From contig LATX02000221.1 in the NCBI GenBank assembly GCA_001466705.2, positions 62,001 to 126,000 of the forward strand: DNA of 64,000 nt. The letters run 5' to 3'. A program made the position numbers and the translations under genes. This DNA comes from Moniliophthora roreri (taxonomy: Eukaryota > Basidiomycota > Agaricomycetes > Agaricales > Marasmiaceae). Below the pieces are notes generated by a model. The model was not told the DNA's origin, searched no databases, and saw only the letters and a list, made by a program, of their open reading frames with translations. Below, piece by piece: positions 51,234-62,931 of this stretch (positions within the stretch are counted from its first letter, which is position 1; the number at the start of each line of letters is the position of its first letter).

Positions 51234-54059
51234 TTATTGTCATCATTCAGAACAGTCCCGACATCACCCAGGGTGGTTGTCATTGCTGTCAGCTCAGAGT
51301 AGAAATTGTAGATGCGTTGCAATCCTTTCAGAAGACTTTCTATCTATTGATCATGGACATTCAGATTCCAATGTCCCTTATCAATTACTGTCACCATCAA
51401 CAACACACTTTTTTCTGTGCTATGCTCTGGCTACACTATCAACCTGCATGAAAGCCTCTCCTTCTACACTTATACTCCAGCCAGCATCTATAACTACACC
51501 TGTTGCAGCTCTACATGTCACACCACTGTCTAAATCAATTCCACTGACATTTTCTACCTGGCTGTAGTATGTCAACATCAGATTCTCTCAGCATCAGCAG
51601 AATTAACTTCTGCAACTGATCTTCTAGTGCACAGTGGAGTCAGAGCTGTAGCACAGCTCAGTAATCTTTTTATTGATTTTTACTCATGTACTCAGCACCC
51701 TAGTGAATCATATACATTTCTATCTTGAGTTTGTGTCCCCTGTAAGCTGAACGATCCATATACGTGGCTTGTAGTAATTAAGTGGGCAATGTGGAATGTC
51801 AAGTGCTCAACAAGCACCCACTATTGTCCTCCTTGAGACCATGCTTTCTGTTACTTCAATTCATTTCTTCTGCTGAATATACTGACTCCAGAGGATTCAT
51901 ATAACATTAAAAACATTATGTAGCAAATATTGGAGGATTATCTGCTGGAGGGCACTTGTAAGTAGCATAAAAGACACCAAAACAATGAGAAACTCACCAC
52001 ATTCACCAGATTTCTGCTAATATCAGCCATATTCCAGTCTTCTATTGGCATTAGACTGTCAGAAACACTTAAAAGCATTCACTCAGAAGTGATAATGTTG
52101 AAACTATAAGTTCTTGTTGAAGAATTAATGTGGGGGTCAGATTTGGGTTGACAACTACTGACATTGTTATGTGTCAAAGTGCACAACCTGCATCTAAAAT
52201 TGGTCCACCAATTTCCTGACCTTTCCCTGACCCAAGAAGCTCAGAAACCCTCCAGAATAATTCTTGAAGTAATCATTCACTGTTTTTCTAAGATAAAGAG
52301 TAACAGGAGCATTCATAGGTTCCTAAAATACAACAAAGTGGTGAGTTTCTCATCATCAAGCAATATTTAACAAGACTACTGTGCCTAACCCAATCAATAG
52401 TGTTCCAATGGTGCCTGGTTGTCTTCTTAGATCCTATTAAAGTCCTATAGATGCTGCATATTTAATGGAAGGGTCCTCTTTGACTGCAGAAGAGTTGATG
52501 TAATTGTAGGTCAAGAATGGGCACTTGTCAGGCACTTCTTACTTTGTTACTTTGTGCCTTCCAAGTGCACTGAATTTCAAACACTATTATGACATTAATG
52601 CAGCAGTAATACTATATACAGGACAAATAGACTATGTGAGAAGTATACCTCTCATGGAGCACTACTTCCCATACATTCAAGCTTATCGTATAACATTAGT
52701 GCCCCACTCTACTGCCTGTACCTGTCATCTGACATGGGAGCACCCCCACTCGTATGCTATGAGCCCACATGCATTAACCTGTTCCAAATACCTGGCATGA
52801 TGCAGAGCTCACGTCGTATGCTGCAGTATGGGTTCAGGAATGCAATGGCAGTGGGTATTTTTATGCTGTGTTCAGTGAGAGAATTGGCAATAGAGTATCA
52901 GGTGTGTAGACTATTTGAATGGGAGAATTACATGGTATGAAGTAATGAACTGGGGAAGGTAGTGGGAAATGTCAGATAAAAGGTATCACGGGAGCAAAGC
53001 ATCAGCAATGTCTTGAATGAAACAGTCTGAGGGGCAAGAAATATTCGCTGACCATTATCATGGAGTCTGTCATCTATTTTTCAAGTGGAGAAAGCACATG
53101 GGAGAGGCCTTCATGCAGGTTGATAGTGTAGCCAGAGTATAGCACAGAAAAAAAGTGTGTTGTTGATGGTGACAGTAATTGATAAGGGACATTGGAATCT
53201 AAATGTCTGTGATCAATAGATAGAAAGTTCTCTGAAAGAATTGTGACACACTAATAATTTATACCCAAGCTGACAGCGACAATGACCACCTGGGCAATGT
53301 CAGGACCATTCCGAACAATGACAAGTTGTGGGAGTCATAGTCTGAGGGAACCTGGAGGGCTGAGAGGAGGAGATGTCAAGGATAAACAGGGGTGGTAAAC
53401 ATGTGTGAGAGAAAGCCATAAAAAGAGCCATTAATCACTTGTTGATTCCAGCATAGAGGTACAAGGAAGAAAACAATATAATAGTCATTATCACATTATA
53501 ACTGACTGTAGATAGTTAGTTTTGAAGAGAAGAATAAGGTGTTGGGAATGCACCTTATTTCTAGAGCAGCAACAACAACAAGTTCCTACGAGACATTGAT
53601 GGCAGTGGGAACAATGGTGACAACTGTGAGAAAGATGTCAGCAACATGGTTGATGTTGAGGCGCTGGAGATGAGTACTTGAGTCATGCGACTCCAGCAGC
53701 TGACACTAGCAGACAGTCTCACGGAATTTTGAGGAAAGTGAAGGTGCTGAGAGAGGAGCAGAGAGAAGCAGGAGAAGAGTGCAGTGGGGTGTGGCCAAAT
53801 TCCCAGTGATAGCTGTCTTATCAGACACCACGTTTGACCTGATTGTGGTGTCTAATTGGTTCAGATTGGTGGGAACCAAAGGTGACAAAAAAAGTATAAG
53901 AGCAAAGCATATAATTTTAAGACTGTTTTTTTTTGTATAAGATTTACCTCTACTATATAAATATTTTTAGTCAATTAAATTCTATAGAAAACTATTCTAA
54001 AAGGACCTTTTGTCTGTAGTGATTACCATATATTAGTGCAATCTAATCTAGTTTATTGC

Positions 54060-55742
54060 TTTCTTTAAGATTCAATATATGTTCAACTAGATACTTTTGA
54101 TGTAACAAGCCTGTAGCATATAATTCATCATCAACCAATTGAGAATCCAATTCCTCTGCCTCACACTCAGCCCTACTTGCTGCCCAGTGTACAAGTGCTT
54201 CCAGGTCATTGAATCTGGAAATCTAAGTAGAATCATCTCCCATTACCTTAAGAATGTTTTGTGCAATCATTAAAGACTCAATGAGATGATACTAACTATC
54301 AAGATCACAGCCTGGAAGGTCCAGAAGAATAGAGAATCAGCCTTTCAGTCAGTTGAACACATGTTCCACAAATATCTGTTTCAATGAGAGCCAATAGTTC
54401 CACTGCTTGCAAACTTTGGGCTGTTCTTGATTATAAGTAAGGTCAAAGTCATTGAATGGCCATACTGTAGCATTTCATTCATTTCAGATGTCACAGGTCA
54501 CAGGCCCCAAAATTTTCAAAATTTTTTGAGCCAGTCACAGGTGTCCAAGGGTCTATCCAAACACTCATAGCAAGTCACAGGTGCTAATAGACCCAAAATC
54601 ATCCAAATTTGGCAGTTCTGAGCACCAATATCTGAAAAATTTTCAGCAGTCACAGACCACTAGCTCTCCATCCAAGAGGTCACTTCCAGATGATGAGGTC
54701 ACAGGTCATATAGCCATCTGAAATGAATAAAATGCTACAGTATCATGAATTTTGTCAAAGGGTATTCTGTGAAATAGTATTGAGTGTGGGTTCATGTCCA
54801 TGAAAGGAAAGATATTGCCTTTACCAACAAGTATATACTCATGTGACTTGAAGTACCACTCACAGTTCAACCAAATCTCAGAATTCCTAAACACTCATGT
54901 ATTCTGCACAGATTCTAGCCAGCCAAATTCATAGGATGTAAAAATCCCTTGGTGATTCACTGTAGCCTGTAGTATAAGCTTAGAAGTTGGTTAGTGTGTG
55001 AATAGCAGATTAACACAAATACAAAACTCACAGCACAAAACTTCTTCCAGAAATAGTACATGCTTGTGGTAAAGCCTAATCAAAGACTCATCTGCAGAAC
55101 CAATACAGCCCAGAAATCCTCCCTTTGCCATTTCTCTAGATATGAATTATTGTCTTTCCTCACCTGGCCAAGCAAGATGTTGATCATGTCAATTACAGAG
55201 TGCCTTTGAGACACATTCAATATAGTTGAATACACTTTCTTCAGCAATAACCAAAGCAGTTTTGACTGCTGTTTCAGCTTCTATGCAACAAGGAAATGCA
55301 GTGAGTTGGTATTTGACAGGATGTTGGTGATTCTGTAGCCCACTGATGAATATTGGGTCTCCTCCTATCATGTTGTGTATCTTTCAAAATGTGTCACAAC
55401 CCATACTACACAAGTGAAGCAAATGATAAGTATAAAGAAAAATGTGAAAGAAACCCACATGTGTACTGCATCCATGCTCTAAACCAGTGTTCAGAGAATC
55501 TGTATATCATGACATTAAAAAAATCCTTCAACTTCTGCAGGTTATATGGTCTCTGCCTCCCAAATCAACCATACTTCCTCCATCCCCAACATGCTCTCCA
55601 AGCTAGATATGCTATGATCATTGCAGAGAAAATTTCTTCATCTTCCTCAGCATCTGCAAACAGCACAATGGCAAAGGTCTCCAGAGCTCTAACATATTGT
55701 TTCTTCTTGGCTGGGCTTTGTGTTGATCTGGAAAATGCTTAA
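54060..55742 (-). pseudogene. DDE transposase relic, PIF/Harbinger type
   Basis: Read 55742 to 54060: DTF, stop, KIHNMIGGDPIFI, HQHPVKYQLTAF, ESVFNYIECVSKAL; then GFLGCIGSADESLIRL (position of the first catalytic Asp region), TVNHQGIFTSYEFGW, then VFRNSEIWLNCEWYF followed by SHEYILVGKG, where active relatives have the second Asp in GEYILxDSAY; here that Asp is replaced. After a miniature-element insertion it resumes with FDLTYNQEQPK, KQIFVEHVFN (the conserved Glu), LLDLPGCDLDS and LMIAQNILKVMGDD. Multiple stops, several consistent with CGA to TGA. Clearly dead. About 400 codons originally. Confidence 0.8.
54465..54740. mobile_element. TA-flanked miniature inverted-repeat element, 276 bp
   Basis: Ends CTGTAGCATTTCATTCATTT and the inverted CTGTAGCATTTTATTCATTT, extending about 26 bases; TA on both sides (54463-54464, 54741-54742), as in Tc1/mariner-type miniature elements. 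It interrupts the Harbinger transposase relic between KIHD and FNDFDL. The interior has several GTCACAGGT motifs. Confidence 0.88.
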
Positions 55743-55903
55743 TGGCAAGTTCATGGCATAGAAGAAGATTCAAGATGTTCCAGGACACTTTTCAGCCCTT
55801 ATGGCAGATTTGGCATTGTTCCAACTTAGCTGTTCACTTAACACCAACAAGCTGCACATGTCACAAAATAAAATGGGAAATAAAATCACAATTGAGTACC
55901 ACT

Positions 55904-57345
55904 CATGAACAATAGCATTCCCATGAGGCCCTCAATTCAACTGGCCCAGCTAGAGTTCCACATAATGACCTGAGGTCCATCAGATGCACAGGAAACAAGC
56001 CTGAGGTAGTAGGCCTTATGTTTATGCTTCATTGTGTGGTATACTTTCAGAATTGATGATCAGATGTTCTGCCTTTCTTTATGACACTAAAAGAGGTAAG
56101 ATACACAACACCTTGGACACATTTGTGTGGATGAAGGCCTGGCAGTCTTCTGGAGTCACATACCAAAAAGAAGCAGGAAGCAGCCAGGTAAATAAGAACA
56201 ACCTTTTTATTCCAAATCATAATTACAGCTAACACAGTAATTATATGGAATTGTGCAATTTTCTCTCAGTGGCTGTGCCCCAGGTGCTTTTGAAAATGAG
56301 TCAGCACCTCCTTTCTGCTAAGTCCCTCAGCAGTCTCAGCCCAAAGCCCTCCAACATCATTTGGCATAACAAAGTCAATTAACATTGAGTATATATTGAC
56401 TTGAGGACTCTCAATATTTTTGAGGCCTTATATCCATACACTCAGAGGCTCAAGAAGGTCAGGGTGGAAGCAGCTTCTGTGTTTTGCTACTTCAAAGCAC
56501 ATACCTAGGCGATTATGGTAGTCTGGTTGTCTCTTCCATAATCCTCTATAGATATATCTATGTAATATCTTAGTACAATTAGTGTCAAGCTTCCACAAGT
56601 AGAATATGAGCTGACTGCAATGTTAGAGAAGAGGGAAAGTGGTTGAAAGAGTGTCAGCCCGATGGGCGCCTAGACGTTATCAGCTAGAAGCGCGTGATTT
56701 ATTTTGAGAAGCGCCTGGGGCACAGCCACCGAGAGAAAGTCGCTATAATTACTGTTTTAGCTGTAAGAGGTCCATGCGGGAAATTTTTTCCTGAGACGAT
56801 TAATTGCTTGATTTTAGGTGAAAAGATCTTACTGGAAGCCATCTGGTGTTGCAAGCAAACTGGTACAAAACTAGTACCCTTGCTAGTACCATTCCTCACA
56901 ATAGTTTCAATCTGGAAAAGACTTGCGTGTCCTCGGACAACGCTCCCGAAGTCCAGGTGCGTACGTCCTAGCCTTTGAACAATCACTAGTCAACTGTTCT
57001 GGGTGCCCCGAATGAGCTGCGTAGGAATCTGGACAATTTGTGTACTAAACTGAATGTTTCAACATAGGACGTCAGTCCTTGCCGGTCTGAGGGAGATTCC
57101 GAAAAGAAACCGCTAGTTACGACGCGATTTAGCAGGCATCACATGCATCACATTGCGCTAAACTTCGTTTCATGTTCCGCCAAGTGCCATTAGCCTCGTC
57201 TGGATCGTGAAGATCTAATATTGGCAGATACACCTGCCGGCTTCAGTGAATTATTGTTTGCAGCTAGAAGTCTGGACTCAAGTTCATAGAACTAATTGTG
57301 GAGAACCACCATATGGCATCCAACTTTGCTTCATCACATATCATA
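55904..57345. other. Repeat-to-gene transition
   Basis: 55904-56640 is still AT-rich and CpG-poor with no recognised gene. From about 56640 CpGs become common and the sequence resembles host DNA. Overlapping frames at 56694-56986 on both strands have no recognisable product. It ends just past the F-box gene. Confidence 0.5.
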
Positions 57346-58950
57346 TTACAATAAGAACTTCATCGAGCGACGTTCTTCCTTGGTGATATCCGACTTCCAG
57401 ATGAGATTCTTGTAAGCCGAACACCACGTACCATCAACAATATCTCCTAACATGACCATGCCATCCTTCCGCAGCTCCGATAGCTTCTCTACAGACGGCA
57501 TATCGAGCGGAATAGGCACTTCCCGATTGTTGGCCCAAAACGAGAGCCGTTCCAAGCGCGACGAGCTGTCCCAACGGCGACGAGTCGACGCAATATCGAG
57601 GAAACGCTGAAACACTAGGAAAGATCTAGCCTCGGACGCTCGCTGCAAATCGAGGTGCAACGTTCTCATGCCGGCGAGAAGTTTCTTCTCCTTCATATTT
57701 GCGAAAGCTTCCGAATACAACCTCCGCTCAGTATTGAATACGGGGAGACTTGCATGGAGCTCTTCGACCGAATGTAGACCAATGGCTAAAGGGGTGGAGA
57801 AAAGAGGCAATGGTGCAGTTAGCCGGCGCAGAGTACAGCAGCTACGTGTCTGCAGATTCGCTATTGCAGTAAAAATGCTGTCGGCATCATGGCAGGTGCC
57901 AATCTCTTGGTAGTATGTGTGATGTAGAGCAAGGTCCTCGAGGTTGGGAGCCACGAAGCGGTCCAAAACAGGACCGAGGATAGAACATCTTCCTCGGAGA
58001 TTGAGGTGCTGTAGGTGAGGAATCAGTACCGGCTCGTCCGCAGCATAGATATTGTGTATGTCCTGGTCATCCCAACGAAAATTGATATACCAATTCACCA
58101 CATTTCGAGCACCTCGTGCCACCTCCTCCATATCTCCAAAGTCATGGAATGGGCAATAAAGTTCGGTGAGTTTCTCCCAAGGGAGTAAGACCAAAGGGAG
58201 ACTAAAGTTGGGGAATTCAACGTGTGCCTCAACCAGAGAGGACGCAAACGAAAACTGTCCGCAAACAGGCATAGGCACCAAGCCTGGAGCAAGATCCTCG
58301 CCATCTTCCCCATCTGCAAACTCGGACACGACTATGCGAAGACCTTGTAAGAGTGGTAACCTGAGTGTTCCATGTGTCTCCACCAACTCCGTGTAAATGT
58401 CAGCGCGGGATCCCAAGTCAAAATCAATGTCTTGTAAACGCTTTGAAGCTTTCATAATGGTCTTTACAACCTTCCTGTCGTGCGGTTCAAAGGAATCCTG
58501 CAGGTTGAGCATGCACGATATGGGAAGAGGTTGGGACCGAGTGAGATAAGTTTTGACCAGCGATGCGGGATTCTGAACATGACGCTCGCCCATGTCAATG
58601 CGAATGACTCTCCAAAGCGAAGGGGTGTAGATGACAATTTCTCTCCAGGCCCTGCATATTCGCGACAGCACCCAAGGCATCGCTCTCATCGTCAGTGCGT
58701 GGCCGGTTCGATCTCCGTCGACGCAACACTGGAATAGGTGGCAGAGAATTTCGGTCGGAAATCGGGATAGAGCAGATAAGGAGAACTTGAGGGATGCAAG
58801 CGTTTTTTCTGCATCAGCGCATCGCTGGCGAGCTTCAAGTAAGGCGTTCTCCAATCCTCTCACATCCTGCCTTCGGGCCTCTACATCTGCTTCGAGTTGT
58901 TGTAAATGAACGAGAGAGTTTTGAGGTAAAGACCTTTGGACGGGGTTCAT
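57346..58950 (-). CDS. F-box protein with N-terminal coiled coil
   Basis: A single open frame of 534 codons with no introns, starting MNPVQRSLPQNSLVHLQQLE. Residues about 15-60 form a charged coiled coil (VEARRQDVRGLENALLEARQ). The F-box follows at about residues 62-115: LSRFPTEILCHLFQCCV, then VLSRICRAWREIVIYTPSLW. The rest has leucine-spaced segments as in the usual agaricomycete F-box proteins, where this part reads out substrates. Presumed adaptor of SCF ubiquitin ligases; the target is unknown. Such genes form large, fast-changing families in mushrooms. Complete and isolated, next to the repeat block. Confidence 0.9.
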   Translation of the reverse strand: MNPVQRSLPQNSLVHLQQLEADVEARRQDVRGLENALLEARQRCADAEKTLASLKFSLSALSRFPTEILCHLFQCCVDGDRTGHALTMRAMPWVLSRICRAWREIVIYTPSLWRVIRIDMGERHVQNPASLVKTYLTRSQPLPISCMLNLQDSFEPHDRKVVKTIMKASKRLQDIDFDLGSRADIYTELVETHGTLRLPLLQGLRIVVSEFADGEDGEDLAPGLVPMPVCGQFSFASSLVEAHVEFPNFSLPLVLLPWEKLTELYCPFHDFGDMEEVARGARNVVNWYINFRWDDQDIHNIYAADEPVLIPHLQHLNLRGRCSILGPVLDRFVAPNLEDLALHHTYYQEIGTCHDADSIFTAIANLQTRSCCTLRRLTAPLPLFSTPLAIGLHSVEELHASLPVFNTERRLYSEAFANMKEKKLLAGMRTLHLDLQRASEARSFLVFQRFLDIASTRRRWDSSSRLERLSFWANNREVPIPLDMPSVEKLSELRKDGMVMLGDIVDGTWCSAYKNLIWKSDITKEERRSMKFLL

Positions 58951-59800
58951 AATTTGGTACGAGTTTTCACCAGGGCATGAGTCACAAACGACAAAGGGTT
59001 AAAGAGGAGTAAAGTAGCTTGGTAAGCATCCGAGTACGTCTTCGAGCTTCAAAGTTCAAGCCAAAAAGAGAGATGTGAAGGTTTGCTCTGTATCCAACGG
59101 CTTGTGTCAAAGTATGTAGGACCTAGGTACAACGACAGTAAAACTACACATTATAATTTGCTTGCTAAAAAAAATAGAAGAAAGTCTTGTGCAACGTCCT
59201 AATGTATGGTATGTAGAGAGTATGGTACGACGAAAGCAAAGGGGAGAGTGGGCAAGGTCCAGATACAAGTGGTACAAAGTTTCTGTTTTACGCGTCCGTG
59301 ATGTGCGTATTTTCAAGAAAAAAGGGTGGGTAAAAAAGTCCAAGGCGCAATAAGAACGTCCAATGATCTATGCGATGCAAGCAATTAATGCAAATGCAAT
59401 GGAGATAGCAGGAAGCGACTGGCGAACGCTGTACGTCCAATTGTCCAGAGTGTCCAAAGTCTGGGTCCGGGAAGAAGGTCCGATGAATAGAAAGTCCAAG
59501 TCCAAGGTTCATAAAATAAACGTGAAAAGGTCATAAAGGAGCGTGAGGGATGCACAGCTGGAAATAAGAGAAGCGTGCTCCAAAAGAAAGTCCGAGTCAT
59601 GTAACAAAGAGGAGTGTCCATCAAAAAAAAAAAAAAAAAAAAAAGTCCAACAAAAACAGGTGATCGATCGAAATGAGAACAGTATCCAATGAACAGACAA
59701 AAAAAAAAGGTTCGACTTGCGCTCCACAGGCGATCCAACGAAACATTGAAAGGAGCAGAAGTAAAAGGGGGGAATTGCGTCCGAAAATGTTACACAGCGA
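58951..59800. other. Intergenic region with poly-A tracts
   Basis: It contains the F-box promoter and the 3' flank of the transcription factor. A-runs at about 59621-59644 and 59700-59708 are present; frames there give homopolymer-rich translations (poly-Phe on the minus strand) and are not genes. Confidence 0.6.
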
Positions 59801-61999
59801 CTACAGCTCAGCAAGTCGCTTCTGGATCTTCGCTGCCGAGATGCCTACAAGAGGTCAGATAACCTTTTTCGATGCCCCATATACGATTGGGTACATACCC
59901 AAGACGGGGAATCTGGCATTCAAAGCGTTCATAGCGAAGATGATGGTGCTGATGTCGTTCCGGACATCGCCGCTGCTGAGGGGCCACGAGTTTTCGATAT
60001 TGACTACTTCACGTATCAAGAACTCGGCAGCCGTGGTCCAGCAAGACTAACGAAACGAGTCAGTGCTGGTGAAACGGGGGGGTTTAAAGAAACAGACGTA
60101 CCCCCAGAATCGGATCCAGGAAATCATAGTCCTGATCCGATATATACTTGATGATAGCAACACAGGCCTTGGCAGCCTGTGAGCATTTCTCGTATGCAAC
60201 GGCATCGTCTTGGGCAAACCGTTGGTACAAGTGCATCAAGGCGGCTTGAACGAGTGTATGTACAACAATTAACATTTGCTTCTCTTCAGGCATCCTGGCG
60301 TTCAATTGATGTATCGGGACTAACGTGGCCAGGAATCGCGTAATCGTAAGTTCTAGAGCTTGCATATCTTCGGGGTAACCGCCGGTCGGTTTGATTCCTA
60401 AGCGATCGACAAGATTAGGTTTGTTGCTTCCCCAGATGATTGTGGACTCACTCGAATTCCATCGTAAAGCTAACTGGTCGGCGCGTGAAAAAAGAGCCGA
60501 AGCCTTTGCTCGTAAAGCCAGCATTGAATATCCATCCGACATGTCTCCTTGAAGGAAGTTTCGGACAGTCTGATAGGTTCCGGTGGTGACGCTACCCTAT
60601 TGGTCAAAAGAAATCGAGTCAACGGAATGAAGGCGATGCATCAGGGTTTCAGACTCACCGTCTCGTATTCCATGATGTCTTGCGGCCAAGGGCAATTGAT
60701 GGAGGTCCACGGATCGTAGCCGTCGAGGAGCACGGACGGCTTACGAAGCGCTACTGACCAGCATCTGTCGAGGTTGTACACTTGCCAAAAGGCCAAGATA
60801 CGCTCGCCTTCCCGATATCCGCTACTCGGGGGCTCAAACCCAAGCTTCTCCCGTGATGATGAAGGGCTGTAACTTGCTTCGCCAGCAACACCAGCTTGTA
60901 ATCCGCACTGAACTGCTAGCGACGCAGCGGCGCTAGCATGGTAGCTACCTTCAAGTAACCGGCCATTTACCAAAAAGTACATCGACAAGAGGCAAGAAGC
61001 CTGGATGACATCGAGCACTTTATCGCCTGATCTAAGACCGTCTCGATGGGAATCGAGTGCCTGCGCAAGAAATATTTCCTCGTGCTGGCACAAAGGCTTC
61101 GGCCGTGACATGAAACAGGCCCACAAGAAGATCGCGTTCATCAGTGCCGGGTGTCGCTGCTCAGATGCTGGTAGCTGCAGGCTATCCCGTAAATGACCCA
61201 TATGTATCTCGAGTCCGCATTGATGACGATGTGGCGCGAATATGTCCAACCTTGCGTTTTAAAATGGTATCAGAAGGGAAGATCAGTACTTGCAAAGGAA
61301 ATCTTACAGCAGCGGAGCAAGCTCAAAAGGAGCCTGGTATGACTGAGGCTCCTCGAAGAACATCTCGGTCACAAATGCCGATGGTGACGGGGACGGGACG
61401 GTCGGAAGATGGGTCCATACCTCGGGCGGTGAATTGGTTGCATCTATGACAAGTACATAGTCAGGGAGGGACAGGCATTTAAAAAAAACGCAGGCAAGGT
61501 ACCTGAGGTGTACGGAGAATGGGAGGCAGAAATGGTACTGCTGACTGGGGAGCCATAGGATGAAGACGATGATATGGAGGTGTCCTGCAGGCCATGCGGG
61601 TCGTACAAGGTGACGGCTGGGGATACGTAGTCGGGATCTTCCAGTTCACGAACACGCTGCTCGAGACGAGTGATGGTCTCACGAAGAATTTGAGTCCGCG
61701 TCTTTCCCTTTCCGTCGTCGTATTCACAGCACTCTGGCTTCTTGGCGCGAACACATTGTTGACACGCAGGCTTATTGCCATCACACCGCTGCCAAAGGGA
61801 GGTGTGGTCAATACGTGTTGAGAGAAGGAATGTCCAAAAAAAAAGTGTTCACCATCTTCCGTTTCCTGAGCAAGACATGTGAGAACATTGGACGAATTTG
61901 ACCAAAAACATCCAACACGCACCTGCATCTTAAACAAGCCTTCCCTCTTTGTAGAGTTCCTTGCGCAGTTTTCTCCGTGGTGGCGGGCTTGTTAGCCAT
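59801..61999 (-). CDS. Zn2Cys6 fungal-type transcription factor
   Basis: The start at 61999-61997 gives MANKPATTEKTAQGTLQRGK. The zinc cluster is built from three exons joined in frame: ACLRCR, RKRKM, then RCDGNKPACQQC followed by VRAKKPECC, giving the six cysteines. A basic linker and a coiled coil follow (TQILRETITRLEQRVRELED). The middle exon has the fungal_trans regulatory domain (MNAIFLWACFMSRP, YHASAAASLAVQCGLQ, GERILAFWQVYNLDRCWS, KPSVLLDGYDPW). Later exons end NALNARFPVLG joined to ISAAKIQKRLAEL, with the stop at 59801-59803. Nuclear DNA-binding regulator, target genes unknown. About 590 residues; all parts intact. Confidence 0.93.
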
Positions 62000-62528
62000 A
62001 ATGGAAATAATCTTTCCAAGAATAGAGAGTTCGTGGAAGCAAAGTAAGGCAAAGTAAGGCCGGTTTAACGGGGACCGCAGCTACCGCAGTGCGAAAAAAC
62101 GGGTAAGAGAGCGAAAATCGGTGGAAGACGGCCGATCAAGACCTGAACAAGACGAAAGATATTAGAGAGACAAGTAGGAAGGAAAGCTGGCAAGGCTGAA
62201 CATGAAATAAGCCGACGAGGAAGATGGAAGCGTAGAACAAGGAAATAAGATTGTTCGTGCCGCCTCGAGCCTGGTATTAAAGGAGGCCAGCACAGCCGAA
62301 GCTTAGCGAAGCTGCACGGGATCTGAAATCAAGGACAGGGACAAATAGATCTGGATCTTGCCGCTCAAATTCTATGCGGTCCATACAAGTTGCATACAAA
62401 TTCCCCATTCTGGCCATTCCACCCATTCCCACCATCTTTCCCATCATCCACCCATCACCTCTCCCTGACTAGCCCTGACTTTCCGGCTCACTGCCTTCCT
62501 CCGTCAAACTCCTCATTTATCTTCCGCC
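62000..62528. other. Intergenic region upstream of the transcription factor
   Basis: 5' region of the Zn2Cys6 gene and possibly a shared promoter with a plus-strand candidate at 62529. CT-rich tracts (ATTCCACCCATTCCCACCAT, CATCCACCCATCACC) near 62410-62460 resemble fungal pyrimidine-rich promoter stretches on the plus strand. Confidence 0.45.
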
Positions 62529-62843
62529 ATGTGCCCACTCGAAACCATTCAACTCTCCTCGCTTAATAGCGCCTATTCCAATCTTTCATCACCGTCATTA
62601 TTCCACCCGTTTATGAATCATTTCAACCCCCCCACAACCTTAAATACTCATACTCGTAGGTTCATCAGCATTTATACCATTGCTCTTTCAAACGCCCTGC
62701 ATTCCGTTTACCCCCCCAGTCTCGCAGACGGCCTGTTTCGGTTATATGAGAACGGGACACGGCCAAAGTTCGCCTTGCACGGAAAACGCGCACATATGGA
62801 TGATCACAACGCAGGGATAATCGCAATCACTTTATCCATGTGA
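62529..62843 (+). CDS. Possible small hypothetical protein
   Basis: An open frame of 104 codons with a favourable start context (CCGCCATGT) following a CT-rich stretch. The translation (MCPLETIQLSSLNSAYSNLS, ending HNAGIIAITLSM) shows no known domain. It may be a first exon or chance. Confidence 0.25.
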   Translation: MCPLETIQLSSLNSAYSNLSSPSLFHPFMNHFNPPTTLNTHTRRFISIYTIALSNALHSVYPPSLADGLFRLYENGTRPKFALHGKRAHMDDHNAGIIAITLSM

Positions 62844-62931
62844 ACCTCCAAATGGGGGTGTTCATCAGGGCCAATATATACAACCCTTACGCAACTTTGA
62901 GCCTCGGGGCTTTGCGTTCGACGTTAAAAAA

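Larger units (their letters stand above)
46576..54021. mobile_element. CACTA-type DNA transposon, 7.4 kb, with kilobase-long inverted arms
   Basis: Left end CACTACAGACAAAAGGTCCT, right end its inverse; the three bases ATT flank both ends (46573-46575 and 54022-54024). Beyond the tips, the left arm (46576 to about 51475 after subtracting nested insertions) is similar to the inverted right arm (54021 back to about 53100): for instance 47101-47230 against 53830-53700, and 51330-51475 against 53220-53100. The middle (about 51475-53100) has only short frames and no DDE or other transposase motif, so this is probably a non-autonomous copy. Its tips resemble those of the small CACTA elements here (CACTAC...AC...AAGGT...CTTTT). 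Confidence 0.85.
44673..55903. mobile_element. PIF/Harbinger-like element split by later insertions
   Basis: About 100 bases at 44673-44773 recur inverted at 55802-55903, with matching landmarks AGTAGCACTCAAT versus AGTGGTACTCAAT, GATTTTATTTCC, and GAACAATGCCAAATCTG. Between them lie a Myb/SANT-like ORF relic (plus) and a DDE transposase relic (minus), the two-gene set known from PIF/Harbinger elements. Without the 7,446-bp CACTA insertion the element would be about 3.8 kb, a normal size. Its own target duplication is not clear (AAT against CAT). Confidence 0.75.

Noticed and set aside
59509..59814. Minus-strand frames rich in Phe
   Set aside because: They are produced by poly-A tracts in the intergenic region and overlap each other in several frames.
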